DNA of 64,000 bases from Burkholderiaceae bacterium (GTDB lineage: Bacteria > Pseudomonadota > Gammaproteobacteria > Burkholderiales > Burkholderiaceae_C): NCBI GenBank assembly GCA_913776825.1, contig CAJYPV010000026.1, positions 496,001 through 560,000 of the forward strand. The letters are read 5' to 3'. The notes under the pieces are model-generated. The model did not search any database. It was given only the letters and a program-made list of their open reading frames with translations, and was not told the origin of the DNA. Position numbers and translations under genes: made by a program. This document shows positions 26,558 to 34,731 of the stretch, piece by piece. Positions within the stretch are counted from its first letter, which is position 1. Each line of letters opens with the position of its first letter.

Positions 26558-26815
26558 TCAATCCATCCAGCTGCGGCGGGCGGCGCGACGCAGGGAGGCG
26601 GCCAGCTCCGGACGCTCCGAGACTTGCTGGTCGGCCAGTTGCATCAGACCGGCGCGGGGATGCGTCTGGGTCAGTTCCCGCATCAGACGACGCAGGCTGT
26701 GGCCGATCTGGCTGCCGATGGCCACCACCCGCTCGCCGCCGTGACGCGCAGCATTCACCCGCGCGACGTCGGACGGCATGACCTGAAGCGGCAGATTGAG
26801 CGAGATCGTGTTCAT
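26558..26815 (-). CDS. Small hypothetical protein
   Basis: An 85-residue soluble protein starting MNTISLNLPLQVMPSDVARV. AAGGA lies 8 bases upstream of this ATG, which decides the start against a longer frame beginning at 26899. The sequence is Arg/Ala-rich and mostly alpha-helical, with no signal peptide, membrane segment or motif I recognise. The gene is isolated, facing ureD and divergent from the LysR regulator. The RBS and clean N-terminus argue that it is real; its role is unknown. Confidence 0.5.
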   Translation of the reverse strand: MNTISLNLPLQVMPSDVARVNAARHGGERVVAIGSQIGHSLRRLMRELTQTHPRAGLMQLADQQVSERPELAASLRRAARRSWMD

Positions 26816-26962
26816 GGTGTGTTCCTTGTCGATGGACTCGCGGCCCATCGCCGTCTGTCCATGGTCGTCATGTTCGGGGTTTTCCCTAGGACGTGCCAAT
26901 TGAGAAACGGAATCGGGTCATCACTGGCGCGAATGACGCAGCGCGCGGATTAGCATCGATCC

Positions 26963-27949
26963 ATGAGCCCGCCCCGTCCCGTGAACTTCCGCACCCTGGA
27001 CCTCAACCTGTTGCGGGTATTCGATGTGGTGATGGAAGAGCGCCATGTCACCCGCGCCGCCCATCGGCTGGCGATCACCCAACCGGCGGTCAGCAATGCG
27101 CTGCGCCGCCTGCGGGAAGCGACCAACGAAGAGCTGTTCCTGCCCACCTCCACCGGCGTGGAACCGACGCTGCATGCCCAGGCGCTGTGGCCCACCGTGC
27201 GCCAGGCGCTGTCGAACCTGCAGCAGGCGCTGGAACCGCAGGCCTTCGATCCGCGCGCGGTCGGCAACACCGTCAGCTTCACCCTGGCGATGGCCGATGC
27301 CACCGCGGCCCTGCTGGTGCCAGCGCTGGCGCGGCGCTTCATGCAGGAAGACGTGCATGTGGACCTGCGCATCGTGCCGCTCACCACCCGCGATCCGCGC
27401 GACATGCTGGAACAGGGCCGGGCCGATGTGGCGATCGGCTTCTTCCCCGACCTCCAGTCCATGTTCGTCGGCGATGACGACGGCGGCGCCTTCCGCCGCA
27501 CCGCCTTGTACGCGAGCCGGTATGTCTGTGTGATGCGGGCGGAGCATCCGCTGGCGCAGCCCGATGCGCTGACGCTGGATGCCTACTGCGCCGCGCAGCA
27601 CCTGCGGGTGAGCTTCGCCGGCCGGCCGCACGGCTTCGTCGACGATGCGCTGGCGCGCCTGGGCCGGCGCCGCACGGTGGCGATCACCGTCAACAGCTTC
27701 TTCACCGGCGGCCTGGCGGTGCAGCAATCCGATCTGCTCACCGTGCTGCCCAACAGCTTTGTGCCGGCCACCGGCATCGCCCATCTGCTGGCCTGCCGCG
27801 AGGTGCCCTTCGAGCTGATGGGCATCGACATCAGCCAGCTCTGGCATGTGCGCCATGAACTGGCGCCGGCCCAGCGCTGGCTGCGGCAGATGCTGCAGGA
27901 AGCCGCCGCGCAGTTGCGCGCGCCGCCCGAGGCGCCGGCCTCGACCTGA
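26963..27949 (+). CDS. LysR-family transcriptional regulator
   Basis: A 328-residue regulator with an N-terminal winged helix-turn-helix (residues 12-70: LNLLRVFDVVMEERHVTRAAHRLAITQPAVSNALRRLR) and a C-terminal periplasmic-binding-protein-like effector domain from about 95 to 305. It resembles the NodD/LinR-type branch of LysR proteins. Divergent genes are usual targets of LysR proteins; here the divergent neighbour is the small gene at 26558. The convergent MFS transporter downstream is a possible target only by proximity. Effector unknown. Confidence 0.9.
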   Translation: MSPPRPVNFRTLDLNLLRVFDVVMEERHVTRAAHRLAITQPAVSNALRRLREATNEELFLPTSTGVEPTLHAQALWPTVRQALSNLQQALEPQAFDPRAVGNTVSFTLAMADATAALLVPALARRFMQEDVHVDLRIVPLTTRDPRDMLEQGRADVAIGFFPDLQSMFVGDDDGGAFRRTALYASRYVCVMRAEHPLAQPDALTLDAYCAAQHLRVSFAGRPHGFVDDALARLGRRRTVAITVNSFFTGGLAVQQSDLLTVLPNSFVPATGIAHLLACREVPFELMGIDISQLWHVRHELAPAQRWLRQMLQEAAAQLRAPPEAPAST

Positions 27950-28018
27950 GCGCGCTGATCGACTTGATCGCGCGGGCCGCGCGGATCGAATCGCCGGCGC
28001 GAATGCCGCGGCCCGCGT

Positions 28019-29551
28019 TCAGTGCGGCTCGATGGACGGCGCGGGCGGCATCTCCGTCCTGGATCGTCCGCGACGCGGCGCACGGGCGCGGCCGAACAGG
28101 CGACGCTCGGTCAGGCGCTCGAACGGGAACAGGCTGCCCAGCGCGCCGCCGATCGACGACAACTGCTGCGCCGAGCGCATCGCTTCCAGCCCCAGCTCCT
28201 GGACCACGCGCCGCTCGCTGACCTCGGTGCCTTCCTTGACCCGGGACAGCGCATGCATCACATACAGCCCCATGGCGGCAGAGGCGGCGAACAGGAACTC
28301 GATGTGCGCAAATCGCAGCACCGACACCTCATTCACCGCCGACGACGAAACCCAACGCACCACCACCGCCAATTGGCGCGACTGGAACCATTCCGCCGCC
28401 AGACCGGCCAGGATCGGTGCCAGACCACCCGCGACGGCACACACCAGACCCACCGCCGCGAGATAGGCCGTGCCCTGACCTTGCGGCGCCAGCTTCAGGC
28501 CCAGATTGCCGGTGGCCAGACCGATGCCGCCGCTCGCGGCGCCCATCAACAGGTGGACGAGGAACAGCAGCGCCAATTGCAGCCCGTACGGCTCGCCGAC
28601 GCGGGTGAAGACCAGCCCCAGCGCGCAGGCGAAATACAGCGGCAGCGCCACCGCCAGGATCGCCTTGTTGGACAGCCGGTCCGAGACCCGTCCCCAGGAC
28701 AGCAGCGTCAGCGCATTGGCGGCCTGGGCAGTGACCCAGAGCGCGGTCACCGTGCCCAGGCCGTATTGCAGTTGCTGCAGCAGATAGACCGTCAGGAACG
28801 GCGCGGAGAAATTCGTGGCCAGGTTCCAGCTGCCCAGCAGCACCAGCACGCGCCGGAAGTTGCGGTCCAGGAACGGGGCCTTCAGCTTGTTGAAGGTCTT
28901 GCCCGGCGGACCGGCTTCCACCATTTGCGGCTCCGGCGTGCGGGACAGGTAGATCGTGCTCATCACGCTCGCCAGTCCCGCCACCAGGAAGGAGACCACA
29001 TAGGCCAGCCGCACGTCACCCATCGGGGGGCGATCGGACAGCAGCCCCATGCCCAGCGTGCAGACGCTGGCCAGCAACGTGGCGGCCAGGAGCCGGCGTG
29101 AAAAGAAGCTGCCCAGGCTCTGCGGCGGGAGCAGTTGGTGGAACCAGGAATTGATGGCACAACCGGCCACCGCGCTGGTGCCGGTGATCGCGAACTGCGC
29201 CGCCAGCAGCCAGGCGAGCGCGGCGGATTTGTCCTCCATCAGCGGCAGCAGCACCAGCGCCAGGATCACCACCCGCGCGGCGACCAGGCTGAACACGCTC
29301 AGCCGCTTGCGATGCCGCTGGCGCTCCACCAGCAGGGTTGCCGGCAGTTGCAGCACCTGCATCGCAAACGGCAGGGCCGCCAGCAGGCCGATCAGCAAGG
29401 GACCCGCGCCGAGCGACAGCGCGAAGGACACCAGCACCACCCCGCCGGACAGCGAGCCGATCATGCTGGCCCAGGCCGATTCCCGCACCAGCAGGCGCTG
29501 GGCGCGCAGGAGTTGATCGTCGGAGACCTGAGGGACGGGGCTGAGAAGCAT
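28019..29551 (-). CDS. MFS transporter
   Basis: A 510-residue major facilitator protein with about 12 membrane helices between residues 30 and 440, including the inter-helix charged loops expected of the family (VERQRHRKRLS after helix 2, GRVSDRLSNKA between helices 8 and 9). An approximately 60-residue basic cytoplasmic tail ends in RARAPRRGRSR. Sequence features do not identify the substrate. The upstream region shared with the DUF4132 operon (29552-29781) is 230 bp and divergent. Confidence 0.85.
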   Translation of the reverse strand: MLLSPVPQVSDDQLLRAQRLLVRESAWASMIGSLSGGVVLVSFALSLGAGPLLIGLLAALPFAMQVLQLPATLLVERQRHRKRLSVFSLVAARVVILALVLLPLMEDKSAALAWLLAAQFAITGTSAVAGCAINSWFHQLLPPQSLGSFFSRRLLAATLLASVCTLGMGLLSDRPPMGDVRLAYVVSFLVAGLASVMSTIYLSRTPEPQMVEAGPPGKTFNKLKAPFLDRNFRRVLVLLGSWNLATNFSAPFLTVYLLQQLQYGLGTVTALWVTAQAANALTLLSWGRVSDRLSNKAILAVALPLYFACALGLVFTRVGEPYGLQLALLFLVHLLMGAASGGIGLATGNLGLKLAPQGQGTAYLAAVGLVCAVAGGLAPILAGLAAEWFQSRQLAVVVRWVSSSAVNEVSVLRFAHIEFLFAASAAMGLYVMHALSRVKEGTEVSERRVVQELGLEAMRSAQQLSSIGGALGSLFPFERLTERRLFGRARAPRRGRSRTEMPPAPSIEPH

Positions 29552-29725
29552 CGTGGAGCGCGACCCGCGTTGAAGGCCTGCGCTGACGGCAATTCGCGTT
29601 CCGGCCGATCGCTCCGCCCGGTGATGGGCTGGGCGTGGCGGCGGTCGTCTCAGGGATGACCCGGGCGACCGAGACTGCTGTCACAACCCGGCACGCGGAT
29701 GCCCGGAGCCGTCATCAGCCTTGGC

Positions 29726-29731
29726 TATAGT
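29726..29731 (+). promoter_or_regulatory. Possible -10 hexamer of the DUF4132 operon
   Basis: TATAGT 56 bp before the DUF4132 start codon is the best -10 match in the 230-bp divergent region. No good -35 hexamer stands at the expected spacing, so the assignment is tentative. The gene itself has a strong GGGAGGA at 29771-29777. Confidence 0.3.
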
Positions 29732-29781
29732 CCCCGCGAACAAAACGACAGACATGCCCGCTGGCGGCATGGGAGGACAAC

Positions 29782-32700
29782 ATGCTGCAGTGGCTCGGGA
29801 AGATGCTGGGTGGTGGCCGTGGTGAGACGCCCGGCATTCCAGAAGAATGGAAACAGCAACTGGCGATCCGGCTGGATCAGCCCAGTGCGAAGCCGCCTCA
29901 ACTCCGCGAGGGGCTGGCGCAGGAGATCGCCCACTATCTGCTCAGCGGCCAGCCGGAATCGGTGCTGACCGAGGCCGCTCAGTCGGTGGCGGTCGGCCAG
30001 GTGATGGGCGTGATCGGCTACGGGCATTCCGAAGATGGCGGCATGTACCAGCATCTGGACCGCCTGCCGCAGGAGGTCTTCGTCCGCTGGGCGCTGTTGC
30101 TTGACGCCTGCGCCGGGGCCGGTTCGGCCAACCGATCGGGGACTTCGGGCTCCTCCAGCCCGCTCTACTTCAACCTGCCGCCTGGCGCCCGCTGGGCCGA
30201 GGTGATGCTGGTGCAGGGCGCCGGCATGAGCCTGAATGCCTGGGCCAGCGCCGCGCGAACCCGCATGCCGTATGACCGGGTCGACGCGCTGCTGCAGGCG
30301 CAGGGGCATCCTCAGGACCTGCTGCTCAAGGCCGCGTTCTCGCCGACGCTCCACATGCGCCAGCAGTTGATCGCCACCATGCCCGGTTATGCCCAGACGC
30401 TGGAGCAGGCGGTGGAGACGATCCGCCCGCTGATGACGCCGGGGGCAGTCGACGCGCGGCTGCATGTGTTGAAGATGCTGCGACCGGCCACCGAGGCCAC
30501 GCTGATCCGGCTCGCGCCGGAATTGGCGGCGATGACGGTGGCCACCAGCCGCCAGGTGCGCGGCGAGGCCGAGCCCCTGGCGTTCAAGATGCCGGAGGCG
30601 ATGGTCCCGGAACTCCAGCGCCTGGCCGTGCAGGAGAAGCCGGAGCAGCGCCAGTTGGCCCTGCGTCTGCTGCACCGCCTGGGCATCGCCCGTGAGCGCC
30701 CCGACTGGCTGGACGCTGCCCGGGCCACGGCCGCGGCGGACAAGAGCCAGGCCGTGCAGTCCCTGCTGGTGGAGTGGGACAGCATCGAGGCCACCGGGGC
30801 CGGATCGGGCGCGGCGGAAATGCCGCCCTACGAGCGGCCGACCATCGATTGGGCGGCCGATGGGACGCCCTCTGATGACGCGCTGGCGCGCTTCTGGGCC
30901 GCGGTCAATCAAAGCATCGACGAGGACAACGTCGCCACCCGCAAACGTCACGAGGAAGCGCAGGCGCGCGGTCATTCCTGGGAGCTGCGACTGATCGAGC
31001 CGTTCACGCCGGCCCAGCAGGCACAACTTCGCGAGGCGCTGCGGGCCGGGACCGCCAAGCCGGCGCAGCGCGTGTCGGCGCAGGGACGCATCGGCTGGAA
31101 TTTCATCTCGCCGGAGGTGACGGAGATGGCGGAAACGGGCGAGCTCACCCCCGTGTCGGCGATGAAGATGCTGGCGTTCTTCGAGCTGGCGGTGGATCGG
31201 GACGGCGACCTCACCCATCCGGCCTCCGAGGTGTTCGAGGCGCTTCATGAGCGCGATGGCCATCCGACCCTGCTCGAGCTCAGCGAGATGATGCGGGCGT
31301 ACGGCGGCTCTCCCGCCCGCCTGCTGCGCAATTGCTGCAACAGCTGGCGCGCGTTCGCCCGAGAGTGGCCCGATGAGGACGTCTGGCCGTTCCTGGCCGA
31401 GCATGTGGACGATCTGGCCTCCCGGCTGTCCAAGGCCGGCCCGGCCGATTACAGCTTCGACACCGCGCTGTTGTTCAAGGTGACGGGCCGGCTGCCGGTG
31501 CTGCCGGCGCCGCTGGTGAGCGTGCTGTTCGATCTGGCGCTGGGCGGCGGCAAGTCGGTGCGACTGCTCGCCCAGCAGGCGCTGCAGCGCTTGCCGGGCA
31601 AGGAGGAGCGCATCATGGCCGCGCTGTCCGATGGCCAATCCGAGACCCGTGCCGTCGCGGCCACCTGGCTGGCGCGGCTGCGCCATGCGCCGGCCCTCAC
31701 GGTGCTGGAGACGGCGGTGCGCAAGGAAAAGCAGGATGTCGCCAAGGGCGCCATGCTGGAAGCGCTGCTGGCGCTGGGTCAGCCGGTCGAAAGATATCTG
31801 GACCGCGACGCGCTGGACAAGGAGGCCGCCAAGCTGCTGGCCAAGGGCTTGCCGAAGGACCTCGACTGGTTCCCCTGGTCCGCGCTGCCCACGGTGCGCT
31901 GGGCCGACAACGGCCGTGAAGTACCGGTGGACACGCTGAAGTGGCTGCTGGTGCAGGCGGTCAAGCAGAAGTCCCCGGAGCCGAATGCGGTGCTGCGCAA
32001 GTACTGCGGCATGTTCGACCCGCGTGACCGCGAGGCCTTGGGCCAGTGCGTGCTCGACGCCTGGCTGACCGAGGATGTGCGCCCGATCCCGCCCGACGAG
32101 GCTCAAGCCCGCGCCGTGGCTTCAGCGACGGCGACCCATCAAAGCATGGCCCGCTTTCCGCAGTACTACGAGGGCGATCCCAAGCTGGGCAAGTCGGTCG
32201 AGGAGATCACCGCCATGATCCTGCCCGGCTTCCTGCGCCAGCCGGCGGGCAGCGCGGCGGCCAGCAAGGGCCTGCTCGCGGTGGCCTCGGCCTGCGCCGC
32301 CGAGCGCGCGGCGCCGCTGGTGCAGCGCTATCTGAAGGAGTGGTATGGCCAGCGGGCCGCGCAAGGCAAGGCGCTGATCGCGATGCTGGCCTGGATCGAG
32401 CATCCCTCCGCGACGCAGCTGATGCTGGCGGTGGGCTCGCGCTTCCGCACCAAGAGCTTCCAGGAAGAAGCCACCCGCCAGGCCGCGGCACTGGCGGAGC
32501 GCAAGGGCTGGACCCTCAACGAGCTGGCCGATCGCACCGTGCCCTCTGCGGGCTTCGACGAAGACGGCGTGATGGCGCTGAGCTACGGTCCGCGCGTGTT
32601 CACCGCGCGGCTGCTGCCCAGCTTCAAGATCGAGCTGTTCAATCCGGACGGCAAGAAGATCGCCAACCTGCCCGATCCGCGTCAGGACGACGATGCCGAG

Positions 32701-33573
32701 CAGGCCCGCGATGCCAAGAAGGCGCTGAGCGCGGCCAAGAAGGAGCTCAAGAGCATCGTCGAACTGCAGACCGACCGGCTCTATGAAGCGCTGTGCACCG
32801 GCCGCGCCTGGCCGCAGGCTGACTGGCGCGACTACCTGCTGAGCCATCCCGTGCTGCGGCATCTGGTGCAGCGGCTGGTCTGGGTGGAAGTGGCCCCGCC
32901 GCCGCCGGCCGACGACACGATCGCGACGACCACGGCCGAGGCGTCCGCCAGTGCGGCGACGCCGGCCAGCCCGGTCGTCGTTCGTCAGAGCTTCCGCCCG
33001 CTGGACGACGGCACCCTGACCGACCTGGACGACAACGAGGTGCAGCTCGCCGACGATGCGCACGTGCGGCTCGCCCACGACTCGCTGCTCGGCGAGGACA
33101 TCGTGCGCGCCTGGCTGCAGCATCTGGCCGATTACGACATCACGCCGCTGTTCCAGCAGCTCGGCAAGGGCGTGTATGCGCTGCCGGCCGATCGGGCCAA
33201 GGCCGACTCGATCAAGGACTTCGAAGGCCATCTGATCGAGACCTTCGCGCTGCGCGGCCGGGCGACCAAGCTCGGCTACCTGCGCGGCCCGACCGAAGAC
33301 GGCGGCTGGTTCATGACCTACCTGAAGCGTTTCCCGACGCTGGGCCTGGAAGCGACGATCGAATTCACCGGCAATCCGCTGCCGGAGACCAACCGTACGG
33401 CGGCCCTGATCGGCTTGCGCTTCGAGGCGGTCACGCCGGACGGCGGCAGCCGCACCATGGTCTTGTCGCAGGTGCCGGCGATCCTGCTGTCGGAGTGCTA
33501 CAACGATCTGCGCCTGATCGCGTCCGAGGGCCCCGGCTTCGATGCGGACTGGCGCAAGAAGAGCGAATACTGA
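29782..33573 (+). CDS. DUF4132-domain protein (YehI/MolR-like)
   Basis: A very large soluble protein of 1263 residues, first gene of a five-gene operon. The N-terminal two thirds read as alpha-helical repeats of HEAT type (for example ALRLLHRLGIAR, AVAATWLARLRHAPALTVLETAV, EALLALGQPVERYL). The DUF4132 domain is recognised at roughly residues 890-1060: an ARLLPSFKIELFNPDGKKIANLP block, a charged Lys/Glu helix, then LQTDRLYEALCTGRAWPQADW and HPVLRHLVQRLVW. E. coli YehI and MolR have the same domain and size; their function is not established. GGGAGGA six bases before the ATG marks a strong start. No signal peptide or catalytic motif is seen, so it may be a scaffold for the AAA+ and VWA partners. 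Confidence 0.85.
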   Translation: MLQWLGKMLGGGRGETPGIPEEWKQQLAIRLDQPSAKPPQLREGLAQEIAHYLLSGQPESVLTEAAQSVAVGQVMGVIGYGHSEDGGMYQHLDRLPQEVFVRWALLLDACAGAGSANRSGTSGSSSPLYFNLPPGARWAEVMLVQGAGMSLNAWASAARTRMPYDRVDALLQAQGHPQDLLLKAAFSPTLHMRQQLIATMPGYAQTLEQAVETIRPLMTPGAVDARLHVLKMLRPATEATLIRLAPELAAMTVATSRQVRGEAEPLAFKMPEAMVPELQRLAVQEKPEQRQLALRLLHRLGIARERPDWLDAARATAAADKSQAVQSLLVEWDSIEATGAGSGAAEMPPYERPTIDWAADGTPSDDALARFWAAVNQSIDEDNVATRKRHEEAQARGHSWELRLIEPFTPAQQAQLREALRAGTAKPAQRVSAQGRIGWNFISPEVTEMAETGELTPVSAMKMLAFFELAVDRDGDLTHPASEVFEALHERDGHPTLLELSEMMRAYGGSPARLLRNCCNSWRAFAREWPDEDVWPFLAEHVDDLASRLSKAGPADYSFDTALLFKVTGRLPVLPAPLVSVLFDLALGGGKSVRLLAQQALQRLPGKEERIMAALSDGQSETRAVAATWLARLRHAPALTVLETAVRKEKQDVAKGAMLEALLALGQPVERYLDRDALDKEAAKLLAKGLPKDLDWFPWSALPTVRWADNGREVPVDTLKWLLVQAVKQKSPEPNAVLRKYCGMFDPRDREALGQCVLDAWLTEDVRPIPPDEAQARAVASATATHQSMARFPQYYEGDPKLGKSVEEITAMILPGFLRQPAGSAAASKGLLAVASACAAERAAPLVQRYLKEWYGQRAAQGKALIAMLAWIEHPSATQLMLAVGSRFRTKSFQEEATRQAAALAERKGWTLNELADRTVPSAGFDEDGVMALSYGPRVFTARLLPSFKIELFNPDGKKIANLPDPRQDDDAEQARDAKKALSAAKKELKSIVELQTDRLYEALCTGRAWPQADWRDYLLSHPVLRHLVQRLVWVEVAPPPPADDTIATTTAEASASAATPASPVVVRQSFRPLDDGTLTDLDDNEVQLADDAHVRLAHDSLLGEDIVRAWLQHLADYDITPLFQQLGKGVYALPADRAKADSIKDFEGHLIETFALRGRATKLGYLRGPTEDGGWFMTYLKRFPTLGLEATIEFTGNPLPETNRTAALIGLRFEAVTPDGGSRTMVLSQVPAILLSECYNDLRLIASEGPGFDADWRKKSEY

Positions 33574-33609
33574 TTCCGGATCCGACCTCACGTTGAAGGC
33601 CCACCTTCC

Positions 33610-34731
33610 ATGACGATGCTTTCCCCCGACAGCGCCCGTCCGCCCGCGACGGCGCTGCGCGCCCCGGCCGAGGTCCTGCATGCCGAGGACCTCTCACGGC
33701 TGGCCCAGGCCGACAGCGGCCCACGCCCCGATGGCTGGCGGCTGTCGCCGCGCGCGGTCCGTGCGTTCATCGTCGGCGATGAGCGGCTCGGCGTGCGGCG
33801 CAAGTTCTATGGCGACGATGCGCTGATCGACCGCTGCATCGTCACCTTGATGAGCGACCGCGGCCTGCTGCTGGTCGGCGAGCCGGGCACGGCGAAATCG
33901 ATGTTGTCCGAACTGCTCTGCGCCGCCATTTCGGGTCGGTCGGATGTGGTGGTGCAGGGCACCGCCGGCACGACCGAGGACCAGATCAAATACGGCTGGA
34001 ACTATGCGCTGCTGCTCGCCGAGGGTCCGTCGATGCGGGCGCTGGTGCGCGGTCCGATGTTCGAGGCCATGCGCGATGGCGTGCTCTGCCGCTTCGAAGA
34101 ACTGACCCGGGTACAGCCCGAGATCCAGGACAGCCTGATCAGCCTGCTGTCGGAAAAGCTGCTGCATGTGCCGGAGCTGGAGGGCGAGCCGGGCCTGGTC
34201 TTCGCGGCGCGCGGCTTCAATGTGCTGGCCACCGCCAACATCCGCGATCGCGGCGTGCATGAGATGTCCAGCGCGCTGAAGCGGCGCTTCAACTTCGAGA
34301 CGGTGCGTCCGATCGCCGATCGCAAGCTCGAAACCCAGCTGGTGCGTGAGCAGACCGATGCGCTGCTGCGCCGCGCCCGGGTGGAGGTGGACATGCCACC
34401 GGATGTGCTGGACCTGCTGGTCACCGCCTTCCACGATCTGCGTCAGGGCGTCACCGCCGAGGGCGTGGTGGTGGAGCGGCCGGCGGCGGTGATGTCGTCG
34501 GCGGAAGCCGTGTCGGTCGGCTATGCGGCCTGCCTGGATGCGCACTTCTTCGGCGGCGGCCAGGTCGGCGGCGAGCACATCGCCCGCCAGCTCATCGGCA
34601 CCGTGCTCAAGGACAACCCCGACGACGGCAAGAAGCTGCGCCACTACTTCGATGTCGTGGTCAAGCAGCGGGCGCAGCGCCAGAGCCAATGGCAGCGGGT
34701 GCTGGAAGCGCGGCGGGAACTGGATCGGTGA
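33610..34731 (+). CDS. MoxR-like AAA+ ATPase (YehL-type)
   Basis: A 373-residue AAA+ ATPase, second gene of the operon, 36 bp after the DUF4132 gene. Walker A is GEPGTAKS (about residues 94-101). The Walker B region reads VLCRFEELTR, with FEE in place of the usual DE pair, and is followed by the sensor-1 LATANIRDRG block and the arginine-finger region SSALKRRFNFE. The large approximately 60-residue N-terminal extension and the C-terminal HYFDVVVKQRA helix distinguish it from the MoxR at 22292. Ligand or substrate remodelling by the VWA partner is inferred from family behaviour. The stop overlaps the next start (GTGA, 34728-34731). Confidence 0.88.
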   Translation: MTMLSPDSARPPATALRAPAEVLHAEDLSRLAQADSGPRPDGWRLSPRAVRAFIVGDERLGVRRKFYGDDALIDRCIVTLMSDRGLLLVGEPGTAKSMLSELLCAAISGRSDVVVQGTAGTTEDQIKYGWNYALLLAEGPSMRALVRGPMFEAMRDGVLCRFEELTRVQPEIQDSLISLLSEKLLHVPELEGEPGLVFAARGFNVLATANIRDRGVHEMSSALKRRFNFETVRPIADRKLETQLVREQTDALLRRARVEVDMPPDVLDLLVTAFHDLRQGVTAEGVVVERPAAVMSSAEAVSVGYAACLDAHFFGGGQVGGEHIARQLIGTVLKDNPDDGKKLRHYFDVVVKQRAQRQSQWQRVLEARRELDR